Assembly (NCBI GenBank): GCA_024636355.1
Contig: JAGXHH010000150.1
Span: 1-21,419 of the forward strand
Length of the DNA stretch: 21,419 nt
Origin: Desulfobacteraceae bacterium
GTDB taxonomy: Bacteria; Desulfobacterota; Desulfobacteria; Desulfobacterales; Desulfosalsimonadaceae
Direction of reading: 5' to 3'
The translations under genes and the position numbers were made by a program. Under the pieces are notes generated by a model. That model was not told where the DNA came from and did not search any database. It was given only the letters and a program-made list of their open reading frames with translations. Positions 1-7,118 of this stretch are shown in pieces. Within the stretch, counting starts at the first letter, position 1. Each line of letters begins with the position of its first letter.

Positions 1-62
1 CCCCGGATCCGGGCCATGGAAATTATCGACGAGTCGATAATTTCCATGGCCCGGATCCGGGG
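1..62. repeat. Perfect inverted repeat (fold-back) at window start
   Basis: Positions 1-29 are the exact reverse complement of 34-62, with a 4-base centre (30-33). Read on the minus strand, 62-30 continues the pabB reading frame with the family sequence CPRIRAMEIID. Beyond the centre the frame no longer looks like PabB (SSIISMARIRG). The unique sequence is therefore 30 onward, and 1-29 is an inverted copy of it. Its position at the very first base suggests an assembly or library fold-back at a contig end rather than a biological palindrome. This last point is inference. Confidence 0.85.
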
Positions 63-1229
63 ACATCCCGTGATCGAGCCGCCCGGAAATGCCGCCCGGA
101 GCAGGTCGATGCTGTCGGCTTCATCTGAAAGCAGGCCTTCGATTGTCGAAACGAGGTGAAATACATTCCGGTAGGGTTCCAGCCGCTTGTGCGCCGTCAC
201 TTTCACGGAACCGCCCTTACAGACCCGCCCCAGATCGTTTCGCATCAAGTCGACGATCATGGAAAGTTCCGCATCATCTTTTCTGCTGTTTTCGAGCGCT
301 TCGGCAAACGCCCGATCCTCAGCCGGGGTTTTACCCCGCGGACGGGTTCCCTTGATCGGCCGGGTTTCCACCCGGCGACCCTGCTGCAGGACAAACCGCT
401 CGGGCGACGTGGAAATGATCCGGTGGTCGCCGGCATGCACATAGGCGTAAAACGGTGCGGGTGCAGTTTCATAAATGGCGTGGAAAAACGCAAACGGATC
501 GCCGGAAAAGGCCGTGTCGAACCGCTGGGACAGGTTGACCTGGTAGATGTCGCCCGAGACGATATATGCCTTGATTTTTTCTACCGCCGCCATGTAGCTG
601 CCCCGGGTAAACGCGGAATGAAATCCGGATGTTCTGCCGACAAACGTGCCGGCTGCTTTTTTCGGTGCATCGAACCGTTTGAAAAAGGCGTCCCGGTCGA
701 TCCGCAATCCCGTTTCCCCCCGGTTCCCACTCACCGGTATACACAAGCGCCCTTCCCCGGTCTGCTTGTCCTGGATCAAAATGGCCGATGGGGCAAACAG
801 ACAGGTCTGGGGGAGTCCCAGATCGTCCATGGTGGTCCGGGGCAGGGTTTCAATAAAATCCTTCAGATCATACGAAAGGTATCCGAACAGCCCGGCGGCA
901 ACCGGCGGCGGACACACGGCGCCGTTAATGTGAAAGGCCCGGATCAATTCTTTTAAAAGATCAAACGGATTGCCCGTTTCCTGATGGTTTTTTCCCGCAA
1001 GTGCAACGTGCAGCGCGGCGCCGTGGCTTTTTACCGTCATCCAGGGATTTACGGCCAGAAGGTGAAAACGTGCCGCATCCAGATCGCCGCCGCTTAAGAG
1101 GACGACGGTTCCGGGCAGGTCGGCGAACCGGGCGGCAATTTCCACAAACGGCACATCAATGGATACCGCTTCCGTATGGATCCGGTTCACGGGGCCAAAA
1201 GATGCCATAGCGGATTTGATCAGGCCCAT
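1..1229 (-). CDS. pabB: Aminodeoxychorismate synthase component I (PabB), 3' end missing
   Basis: PabB converts chorismate and PabA-supplied ammonia to 4-amino-4-deoxychorismate for folate synthesis in the cytoplasm. The frame is open from ATG 1229 to the window edge, with a good ribosome binding site (GGGAGGTG) just upstream. Visible chorismate-binding motifs are GDIYQVNLSQRF, PIKGTRPRG (about residues 291-299), MIVDLMRNDLGRV (about 324-336) and FPGGSITGCPRIRAMEIID (to about 399). The Lys in PIKGT (residue 293) is the residue PabB uses for a covalent intermediate; TrpE has Ala there, so I favour PabB over anthranilate synthase. The Cys in GSITGCP is usually Ala or a similar residue. The start overlaps the pabA stop by 10 bases, implying translational coupling. 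Residues after about 399 come from the fold-back and should be ignored; roughly 60-80 C-terminal residues are missing. Confidence 0.9.
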   Translation of the reverse strand, partial: MGLIKSAMASFGPVNRIHTEAVSIDVPFVEIAARFADLPGTVVLLSGGDLDAARFHLLAVNPWMTVKSHGAALHVALAGKNHQETGNPFDLLKELIRAFHINGAVCPPPVAAGLFGYLSYDLKDFIETLPRTTMDDLGLPQTCLFAPSAILIQDKQTGEGRLCIPVSGNRGETGLRIDRDAFFKRFDAPKKAAGTFVGRTSGFHSAFTRGSYMAAVEKIKAYIVSGDIYQVNLSQRFDTAFSGDPFAFFHAIYETAPAPFYAYVHAGDHRIISTSPERFVLQQGRRVETRPIKGTRPRGKTPAEDRAFAEALENSRKDDAELSMIVDLMRNDLGRVCKGGSVKVTAHKRLEPYRNVFHLVSTIEGLLSDEADSIDLLRAAFPGGSITGCPRIRAMEIIDSSIISMARIR

Positions 1230-1912
1230 TTCACCTCCCGGCAGGTCTCGGCCGATAAGACCGGTTTATAGCGGCAAAACGCCATCTGGTCGGCTCCGGG
1301 AAGGCAACCGGCTTCCAGCGCACCGGAAAGCGGGCCGATCCTTAAAAAATTCTCAACGATCTTAAAACCGCTTTCGGTCATAAAGCTTTCCGGATGAAAC
1401 TGCACCCCGTGCAGATTTTTTTCCGCATCGGCGATTCCCATGACGACCCCTTCTTCGGTACGGGCGGTCACCTGCAGGTTCGTCTGCCGGGGATCGACTG
1501 CCAGGGAATGGTACCGCGCTGCGGTAAACGGATTGGGCAGTCCCGAAAACACGCCGGTCGCATCGTGAAAAATCCGGCTGGTTTTGCCATGGACCGGCAC
1601 CGGTGCGCGCACGGTCCTGCCGCCGCAGACCTCATTGATACTCTGCATTCCCAGGCAGACCCCGAGGATCGGAATTTTTCCGCCAAACGCCCGGATCAGG
1701 GGAATCGAAATGCCGGCATGGGCCGGGTCTTTAGGGCCCGGACCGATCAGCAGATAATCGGGTGTGATCCTGCCGGCATGGGCCAGAGTGATTTTGTCGG
1801 CCCTGAAAACGGCGATCTCCAAATCATAAAGCATGAACATCTGCACCAGATTGTGGGTAAAGGAATCATAATTGTCGATAACCAGCAGCTTTGCCCGTTT
1901 CATGTCGTCCAT
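1220..1912 (-). CDS. pabA: Aminodeoxychorismate/anthranilate synthase glutamine amidotransferase (PabA/TrpG)
   Basis: This class I glutamine amidotransferase hydrolyses glutamine and passes ammonia to its partner synthase. Visible motifs are the N-terminal LLVIDNYDSFTHN, LLIGPGPKDPAHAG, the nucleophile motif GVCLGMQSI (Cys at about residue 86 from this start) and GVQFHPESF with the catalytic His and Glu. The length of about 230 residues is slightly more than usual, with an extension after the amidotransferase core (from about SGALEAGCLPG). Start choice: ATG 1912 has GGAAGAGG directly upstream; ATG 1903 (MKRAKLLVIDNYD) is equally plausible, and a TTG at 1924 is less so. The neighbouring pabB overlaps by 10 bases, which points to PabA, although such subunits may serve TrpE as well. 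An intrinsic terminator lies directly before the ribosome binding site. Confidence 0.9.
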   Translation of the reverse strand: MDDMKRAKLLVIDNYDSFTHNLVQMFMLYDLEIAVFRADKITLAHAGRITPDYLLIGPGPKDPAHAGISIPLIRAFGGKIPILGVCLGMQSINEVCGGRTVRAPVPVHGKTSRIFHDATGVFSGLPNPFTAARYHSLAVDPRQTNLQVTARTEEGVVMGIADAEKNLHGVQFHPESFMTESGFKIVENFLRIGPLSGALEAGCLPGADQMAFCRYKPVLSAETCREVKWA

Positions 1913-1920
1913 ATCCTCTT

Positions 1921-1962
1921 CCAAAAAAGAAAAACGCCACCCCGTGAGTCTGGGTGGCGTTT
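1921..1962 (-). terminator. Intrinsic terminator or attenuator in the pabA leader
   Basis: On the minus strand, an 11-bp perfect stem (1962-1952 with 1942-1932, AAACGCCACCC / GGGTGGCGTTT) with a 9-base loop is followed by TTTTTCTTTTTT. The T-tract runs straight into the GGAAGAGG ribosome binding site of pabA. No minus-strand gene lies upstream within the window, so the element may be a leader attenuator or may block antisense readthrough. The structure is seen; the regulatory role is inferred. Confidence 0.75.
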
Positions 1963-2173
1963 GCCTGTTTCATAACTCAAATAATCGAAAACCGATGAAC
2001 CGTTTTTCTCTGGATATAAAAAACCCCGCAAAAATTCAAGTTAAAGTTTGGGTTCGGCAGGCACATACCCCATTTGCCGTACTACAGAATGCGAGCTGTA
2101 AAAACGGATGTTCGCACGCCACCAGCCATAGAAAAAACATCAATGATTTTCATGAATTAAACGGCAATTCGAC
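1963..2173. other. Intergenic region between divergent pabA and OmpA-like lipoprotein gene
   Basis: About 370 bases separate the pabA start from the lipoprotein start. Apart from the terminator hairpin (1921-1962) and the lipoprotein promoter (2174-2202), I see only weak elements. One is a 5-bp hairpin (TACAG / CTGTA around 2083-2100). The other is a minus-strand GCGGGGTTTTTT tract near 2020-2032 without a convincing stem. No coding sequence is apparent. A pabA promoter should lie here, but no hexamer pair stood out. Confidence 0.5.
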
Positions 2174-2202
2174 TTGACAACCCGAATTCCGCCAACTATG
2201 AT
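2174..2202 (+). promoter_or_regulatory. Sigma-70-type promoter of the OmpA-like lipoprotein gene
   Basis: TTGACA (2174-2179), a 17-base spacer, then TATGAT (2197-2202). The -35 box is consensus, the -10 box matches 5 of 6, and the spacing is optimal. A transcript from about 2209 would have an 85-base leader before the ATG at 2294. Confidence 0.75.
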
Positions 2203-2293
2203 GAAACGTCGTGATTTGATCCGATCCACCCTTCTGATAAAACGGCATCCATAGAAAGGTTCAACAGGAAATGGACAGCAGGAAACGAACTAC

Positions 2294-3439
2294 ATGAAAA
2301 AAACAATCCTATTGGTGTTCATCGTCCCGGCGCTTTTGCTTTTCGGCTGCAGCAAGCAGTTTAAAACCCAGTACTTCGGCGTCGAGGATGAAGCCATCTT
2401 CGCGCCCAAAGAATTTGCCGAAACCGCCGAAGCCGTGGAAAAGGCCAAAGCCGGGGCCCGGTCAGAATACCAGTACCGGAAAATCGAAGAAGCCATGGAG
2501 CAGGGACGCCTTGCCGCCATGACTTACTGGGAGTGCCACGACGAGGAAGCCAGGGCACTGCTCGCGCTTGCCCGCCAGTCGGCCCATCGCGCGGAAATGT
2601 ATCATCCCCAGCCCCCGCCGCCGGGAGTCGCCCGAACGTTTGCCACTGTTGCTCCGCCGGCCCCGCCGGAAAGCCTCTCCCCGGATAAGCCGTTTGCAGG
2701 CGTCAAAACCGTCCCTCCCGGAATGATCCTCAATTCGGTCTACTTTCCCTTCGACTCCGCTGCACTCACCCTGACCGATCCGGACCAGCTAAAGTCTCAA
2801 ATCGGGGTGATGCAGTCGAAAACCGAATACGAAATTGCGGGGCACACCGACAATATCGGTGATCCGTCCTATAACCAGCGCCTGTCGGAACGCCGGGCCC
2901 GCAACCTTAAAACGTATCTTGAAAAACAGGGTGTCGCCTCTGAAAAAATGATACCGACGGGATACGGGGAAGGGGGTCCCGCAATGCCGAATGAAACCGA
3001 TACCGGACGGGCCAAAAACCGGCGCGCGGAAATACGCGTGCTGCCGCCGGTGTTTCCCGCACCGGAAATCCCCTCCTATTCTGCATTGCCGGCCGGCACC
3101 ACCATTGAAATGGTTCATTTCAGTTTCGCTTCCAACCAGCTGCTGCCCGTCTACAAAACCGCCCTGGACAAGACGCTTGAGATGCTCGATGGCGATACGG
3201 ACCTGAACCTGGAAGTCGCCGGGTATGCAGACCATACCGGACCAGAGGACGTCAACCGCCGTTTGTCGGGAAAACGAGCGCAGATCGTAGCCGATTATCT
3301 CGTAAAAAAGGGAGTCGATACGCGTCGCATCATCGTCCGCGCCTACGGTGAAGCCGATCCTTTCGCCTCCAACGAAACAGTCAAGGGCCGGTCTTTGAAT
3401 CGTCGGGTGGAAGTCAAAATTCAAAAACCCGGCCGCTGA
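2294..3439 (+). CDS. Lipoprotein with two tandem OmpA-like (peptidoglycan-binding) domains
   Basis: A 381-residue protein with a lipoprotein signal peptide (MKKTILLVFIVPALLLFGC, lipid Cys 19). An alpha-helical, Ala/Glu-rich region follows (about 38-110, resembling DUF4398-type helical repeats), then a Pro-rich linker. Two OmpA-type domains come last (about 140-250 and 262-378). Both carry the family signature: GHTDNIGDPSYNQRLSERRA in the first, YADHTGPEDVNRRLSGKRA in the second. Each keeps the Asp and Arg that bind diaminopimelate in known OmpA-like folds. It probably anchors the outer membrane to peptidoglycan. It stands alone behind its own promoter (2174-2202); AGGAAA near 2280 is a fair ribosome binding site. 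The duplicated OmpA domain is less common than a single one. Confidence 0.88.
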   Translation: MKKTILLVFIVPALLLFGCSKQFKTQYFGVEDEAIFAPKEFAETAEAVEKAKAGARSEYQYRKIEEAMEQGRLAAMTYWECHDEEARALLALARQSAHRAEMYHPQPPPPGVARTFATVAPPAPPESLSPDKPFAGVKTVPPGMILNSVYFPFDSAALTLTDPDQLKSQIGVMQSKTEYEIAGHTDNIGDPSYNQRLSERRARNLKTYLEKQGVASEKMIPTGYGEGGPAMPNETDTGRAKNRRAEIRVLPPVFPAPEIPSYSALPAGTTIEMVHFSFASNQLLPVYKTALDKTLEMLDGDTDLNLEVAGYADHTGPEDVNRRLSGKRAQIVADYLVKKGVDTRRIIVRAYGEADPFASNETVKGRSLNRRVEVKIQKPGR

Positions 3440-3698
3440 ACAGCAAAACGGTTCAGATTGTTAAATTTCGATGATGATGATGATCAAAACGCTGTTCGCA
3501 GTGCCTCTGTGGTTTGATATAGTTTGGTTGCGGCCAATGGCCGCGCTCTGTTCTCTGTGATTTATTTAAAAGGTACGAACTACCACACAGATTCGTAATC
3601 ACGCCTGAAACGTGTTCATTCCGATCGCTGATTCTTTTTACTTCCACGTTGTCATCTTCATATTATCTTTAAATCATTGATAAAAGTCGATCCGTCGT
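3440..3698. other. Intergenic region with short hairpin and GAT microsatellite
   Basis: No gene is evident in the 364 bases between the lipoprotein stop and the DHH protein start. It holds a short GAT run (about 3470-3483) and a perfect 6-bp hairpin GCGGCC-AAT-GGCCGC at 3530-3544 without a following T-tract. It also holds AT-rich sequence leading to the promoter at 3699. The hairpin is a weak candidate for ending the upstream transcript. Confidence 0.5.
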
Positions 3699-3727
3699 TT
3701 TACAAATCGGAAGAAATCTGTTATTGT
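3699..3727 (+). promoter_or_regulatory. Possible sigma-70-type promoter of the DHH-to-hemA operon
   Basis: TTTACA (3699-3704), a 17-base spacer and TATTGT (3722-3727). The matches are 5 of 6 and 4 of 6 with ideal spacing, directly before the first gene of a five-gene co-directional run. Confidence 0.45.
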
Positions 3728-3803
3728 ATTATCTGATTGCAGGAAAACTTGTGAATACTTGTACGAAACCAAAAGGATATCCTTTATCCGCGGGAGACTC
3801 GTG

Positions 3804-4808
3804 GTGACTTCAACGACGGAAAAATTGCAGCTGCTGCTCGACCAGTTTTCCGGCGCGGACCATGTCCTGATCTTAATCAATGCGGACCCGGACGCCATCG
3901 CGAGTGCGATGGCTTTCGAACGTCTGCTGTGGCGACGGGTAACCCGGATCAACATCTCCAACATCAACACCATTACCCGGCCGGACAACATGGCCATGAT
4001 CCGGCTGTTTGGCGTGACCCTGATCCATGTGACCAAGATCGACCCCCAGGCCTACAACAAGGTGGCCATTATAGACTCCCAGCCGGAGCACAACGTGAGT
4101 TTTGCCCCCTTTAATTTCACCGTCATCATCGACCACCATCCACATGTCGGCTATCAGGCCCCGTTCATGGACATCCGATCCGATTACGGCGCCACGGCAA
4201 GCATCATGACCGAGTACCTGAAAGCCGCGAAAATCAAACCGTCTGAAAAACTGGCCACAGCCTTGTTCCACGGCATCAAGACGGATACCAACAATTTCGA
4301 GCGAATGGCCACAAACGCCGACATCCGGGCGTTTCAGTTCTTGTTCCGCCATGCCAACATCCACCTGGCCCGCCGCATCGAACAGGTCGATCTTCGGATG
4401 GGCTTTCTCGACTACTTCAAAAAAGCGATCGAAGAGAAGACCGTGAGCGGCTCCCGGATTTTCGTCCACTTGGGCAGCGTGGAAAATCCCGATGTCTGCG
4501 TGCTGATCGCCGATTTTTTCATGCGGGTAAACTCGGTCACCTGGAGCATCGTGTCCGGTGTTTATGAAGACCGCCTGATCATCATCCTTCGAAATGACGG
4601 TCTCAACAAAGATGCCGGAAAAGTGGCCCACCGGCTGTTCGGGCGCATCGGCTCGGCGGGCGGGCACAAGAGCATGGCCCGGGCCGAAATTCCGATGGAA
4701 AACCTGAAAGAAAAAATCGACACCCCGCAGAAGGAACACCTCCGATTATGGATTGTCGATCAACTCGATGTGAGTTTAAGCCATGGAAATCCCAACCACC
4801 GACCTTAA
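3804..4808 (+). CDS. DHH/DHHA1 family phosphoesterase, NrnA-like (nanoRNase/pAp phosphatase type)
   Basis: DHH phosphoesterases of the NrnA type degrade very short RNAs and dephosphorylate 3'-phosphoadenosine 5'-phosphate. Metal-binding motifs are visible: NADPDAIASA (about residues 26-35), the Asp of IIDSQPEHN (91) and DHHP (110-113). The DHHA1 substrate-binding motif GSAGGHKSMA is near residue 288. Length is 334 residues, typical for the family. I place the start at GTG 3804 because GGGAG (3792-3796) sits 7 bases before it. A longer in-frame TTG start at 3759 lacks a ribosome binding site. The frame overlaps the next gene by 26 bases. Which substrate it uses (nanoRNA, pAp, c-di-AMP-derived dinucleotides) cannot be told from sequence alone. 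Confidence 0.85.
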   Translation: MTSTTEKLQLLLDQFSGADHVLILINADPDAIASAMAFERLLWRRVTRINISNINTITRPDNMAMIRLFGVTLIHVTKIDPQAYNKVAIIDSQPEHNVSFAPFNFTVIIDHHPHVGYQAPFMDIRSDYGATASIMTEYLKAAKIKPSEKLATALFHGIKTDTNNFERMATNADIRAFQFLFRHANIHLARRIEQVDLRMGFLDYFKKAIEEKTVSGSRIFVHLGSVENPDVCVLIADFFMRVNSVTWSIVSGVYEDRLIIILRNDGLNKDAGKVAHRLFGRIGSAGGHKSMARAEIPMENLKEKIDTPQKEHLRLWIVDQLDVSLSHGNPNHRP

Positions 4809-5604
4809 CGTAACCATCCTCGGGTCCGGCACCTGCGTCCCCTCGCTCGAACGCAGCGCTTGCGCCGTGCTGATGGAAACGGCCGGAAAGCGGCTCCTGT
4901 TCGATATCGGCCCGGGGACGATGCGGCGGCTTCTGGAGGCCGGTCGGTCGATATTCGATATTGACTACCTGTTTATCAGCCATTTTCATCCGGATCATAT
5001 CGGCGAACTCGTCACCTTCCTGTTCGCCACCCGGTACCCGGACATCACCTCACGCAAAAAACCGCTGACGCTTATCGGCGGCCCGGGGTTCCGGGAGTTC
5101 TATAACCGTCTGAATGCACTTTTCCACCACTGGATCGAACTGCCCGGCATCCTGAACATCATCGAACTGGACATCATCGAACTCGACACCATCGAACTTG
5201 ACACCAGTTCCTCAATCGGCATAGAGTTTGACGGTTTCGCCATCCGCGCCGCTTCCGTGGCCCATCGCCCGGAAAGCGTCGCCTATCGGGTAATCCCTGC
5301 ACACGGGGGGGATGCGGTTTATTCCGGGGACACCGATTATTCCGAAAACCTGATCCGTTTGGCCGAAGCGGCGGACTTGCTCATCTGCGAGTCCGCGCTG
5401 CCGGATGAATTCAAGGTCGAGGGGCACATGACCCCGGCCGTTGCCGGGCGGACCGCGACAGCCGCCGGGGTGAAACAGTTGATCCTGACCCATTTTTATC
5501 CGCAATGCGATCAGGCCGATATGAAACGCCAGTGCCGCACAACCTATGACGGTCCCGTGATGCTGGCATACGACCTGATGACCCTAACCGTAAGGAAATC
5601 CTGA
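4783..5604 (+). CDS. Metallo-beta-lactamase fold hydrolase, ribonuclease Z-like
   Basis: A 273-residue MBL-fold protein. It opens with the family's VTILGSGTCVPS strand-turn and has the zinc motif HFHPDHIGE (His67, His69, Asp71, His72). Further on are SGDTDYSENL (Asp about 183), the GHMTP motif and the late metal ligand in LTHFYPQ. The SGDT/HMT pattern fits RNase Z-like phosphodiesterases rather than beta-lactamases or glyoxalases. The exosite arm of true tRNase Z is not evident, so a general phosphodiesterase role is safer. An unusual stretch repeats IELD three times (about residues 126-140). The gene starts inside the end of the DHH gene and ends 4 bases before the next, so it is surely co-transcribed. 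Confidence 0.8.
   Translation: MEIPTTDLNVTILGSGTCVPSLERSACAVLMETAGKRLLFDIGPGTMRRLLEAGRSIFDIDYLFISHFHPDHIGELVTFLFATRYPDITSRKKPLTLIGGPGFREFYNRLNALFHHWIELPGILNIIELDIIELDTIELDTSSSIGIEFDGFAIRAASVAHRPESVAYRVIPAHGGDAVYSGDTDYSENLIRLAEAADLLICESALPDEFKVEGHMTPAVAGRTATAAGVKQLILTHFYPQCDQADMKRQCRTTYDGPVMLAYDLMTLTVRKS
5158..5202 (+). repeat. Three in-frame 15-base tandem repeats in the MBL hydrolase gene
   Basis: Units 5158-5172, 5173-5187 and 5188-5202 encode IIELD, IIELD and TIELD. They differ mainly at the third base of the Leu codon (CTG, CTC, CTT) and in the first codon (ATC, ATC, ACC). This looks like an older slippage duplication in a surface loop. Confidence 0.85.
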
Positions 5605-5608
5605 ACAA

Positions 5609-6280
5609 ATGAAATATTACCCCGCTTGCCTGGACGTCAGAAACCGGGACTGCCTGGTGGTCGGCGGCGGCGCCGTGGCGTTTCGCAAGGCCCGGACCCT
5701 GCTTGACTGCGGCGCTTGTGTAACCATGATCAGCCCGGCATTCGCAGACGACTGGAACACCATAGACGAAACCGCTTGCCTGTCCCGTGTCGTCCGCCCC
5801 TATCGATCAGAGGATGTGGCGGGCCGTTTTTTGATCATCGGAGCGACCAATGACGAGGCGGAAAATCGGAAAATCAGCCGCGATGCCCTGAGGCTGAACA
5901 TCTTGTGCAATATTGCCGACCTGCCGGACGCCTGCAATTTTATTCTTCCCTCGATCATCAACCGTGGCGACCTGATCGTAACCGTTTCCACTTCGGGTAA
6001 AAGTCCCGCATTTGCCAAGCGGTTGCGAAAATCCCTTGAAAAAAGCTTCGGTGAAGAATATACCGAGTTTCTTCGACTTATGGGAGCCATCCGGGAAAAA
6101 CTGCTGGCCACCGAACACGCCCCGGAAGCCCATAAGCCGCTTTTCGAAACACTCATTGACCGGGGGTTGCTCGAAATGATCCGTGACGGGGAGACCGAAA
6201 CCATCAATCGGCTGCTCAGGGACGTCCTCGGCGAGGGGTACGATTACACGTCCCTGATGCAATCGCAAAACATCGGGTGA
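5609..6280 (+). CDS. Precorrin-2 dehydrogenase / sirohydrochlorin ferrochelatase (CysG N-terminal/Met8 type)
   Basis: This enzyme oxidises precorrin-2 to sirohydrochlorin with NAD and may insert iron to make siroheme. That is the cofactor of sulfite reductases and, in many anaerobes, the entry to the alternative heme route. Motifs: PACLDVRNRDCLVVGGGAVA with the NAD-binding glycines near the start, the NIADLPDACNF segment holding the catalytic Asp, and VSTSGKSPAFAKRLR. The 223-residue length matches stand-alone Met8-like proteins without the CysG methyltransferase half. A final extension after about residue 205 has no assignment. It precedes ccsA- and hemA-like genes with a 16-base gap, so the operon groups tetrapyrrole functions. 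Confidence 0.88.
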   Translation: MKYYPACLDVRNRDCLVVGGGAVAFRKARTLLDCGACVTMISPAFADDWNTIDETACLSRVVRPYRSEDVAGRFLIIGATNDEAENRKISRDALRLNILCNIADLPDACNFILPSIINRGDLIVTVSTSGKSPAFAKRLRKSLEKSFGEEYTEFLRLMGAIREKLLATEHAPEAHKPLFETLIDRGLLEMIRDGETETINRLLRDVLGEGYDYTSLMQSQNIG

Positions 6281-6296
6281 AAGGCGCACCATTTAT

Positions 6297-7118
6297 ATGA
6301 ATCTGTGGTTTATACCGGTCGTTGCATGTTACCTGGCGAGTTCGGCCGCTTATGGCGGCTACCTGTTTGTCCAGAAGAACCGCTTCCACCAGGCAGGCTA
6401 TGCCCTGATGCTGGTCGGATTTCTCCTGCATACGGTGGTCGTCCTTGCAGAAGGTTTTATGTCCGGCCATATCCCGGTACAAAATCTTCATGAAACCCTG
6501 TCATTTGCGGCCTGGGTTCTTGCCGGGGTGTTTGTCCTGATCCGCTGGCGCACCCGCCTGAAAATCCTGGGCGTACTGGCCGCCCCGTTTATCACCCTGA
6601 TCACGACCGCGGCGTTGATGGTTCCGGACAAAGAAGTCGAGATCCAAACGTCCTTTTCCAGCCTGTGGCTGATCCTGCACGTGGTGGTGATTTTTATCGG
6701 CTACGCCTCACTGGCCCTGGCCTGCGGGACCGGAATTCTCTACCTGATCCAGGAGCGCAGCATAAAAGGCAAGAAGCACCGGTTTTTCTACCGGCGGCTG
6801 CCGTCGCTTGAACTGCTCGACAACACCGGATACTCGTTTATCGTCATCGGATTTACCGCACTGACTGTCGGCCTGATCACCGGGTTCGTATATGCCCAGG
6901 CGGTCTGGGGGCGATTCTGGAGCTGGGACCCCAAGGAAGTCTGGTCCGGCATTACCTGGCTGATTTATGCCGCCCTGCTCCATGAACGCCTGGTGGCCGG
7001 ATGGCGGGGCCGGCGTGCGGCGATTCTGGCCATTATCGGTTTTGCGGCCATGATGTTTACGTTTCTGGGGGTAAATTTTTTACTGGAGGGGCATCACAAT
7101 GAGTTTACCAGATGGTAA
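6297..7118 (+). CDS. ccsA: Cytochrome c assembly protein, CcsA/HemX-like
   Basis: A 273-residue integral membrane protein with about eight hydrophobic segments (starting near residues 4, 34, 67, 93, 125, 178, 215 and 243). It carries the tryptophan-rich heme-handling motif WGRFWSWDPKEVW (about 202-214) and conserved His residues (LLHTVVV, NLHETL, ILHVVV). These mark the CcsA/CcmC/HemX superfamily. CcsA exports and presents heme for cytochrome c maturation (system II). The HemX form next to hemA has been linked to glutamyl-tRNA reductase levels. Because hemA follows with a 20-base overlap, either role is possible. No CcsB partner lies in this window. Confidence 0.85.
   Translation: MNLWFIPVVACYLASSAAYGGYLFVQKNRFHQAGYALMLVGFLLHTVVVLAEGFMSGHIPVQNLHETLSFAAWVLAGVFVLIRWRTRLKILGVLAAPFITLITTAALMVPDKEVEIQTSFSSLWLILHVVVIFIGYASLALACGTGILYLIQERSIKGKKHRFFYRRLPSLELLDNTGYSFIVIGFTALTVGLITGFVYAQAVWGRFWSWDPKEVWSGITWLIYAALLHERLVAGWRGRRAAILAIIGFAAMMFTFLGVNFLLEGHHNEFTRW

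Noticed and set aside
156..956. Long plus-strand open frame opposite pabB
   Set aside because: Antisense shadow: the minus-strand frame carries all PabB motifs, while the plus frame has no recognisable domain.
1864..1973. Minus-strand leader peptide (35 codons from ATG 1973) with four consecutive Phe codons before pabA
   Set aside because: The Phe codons are simply the terminator T-tract, lie after the stem instead of before it, and the frame runs into pabA; no good ribosome binding site.
2020..2032. Minus-strand GCGGGGTTTTTT tract as a second terminator
   Set aside because: No nearby 5' arm gives a stable stem.
3466..3484. GAT microsatellite after the OmpA-like gene
   Set aside because: Only about five units, no gene affected, probably incidental.
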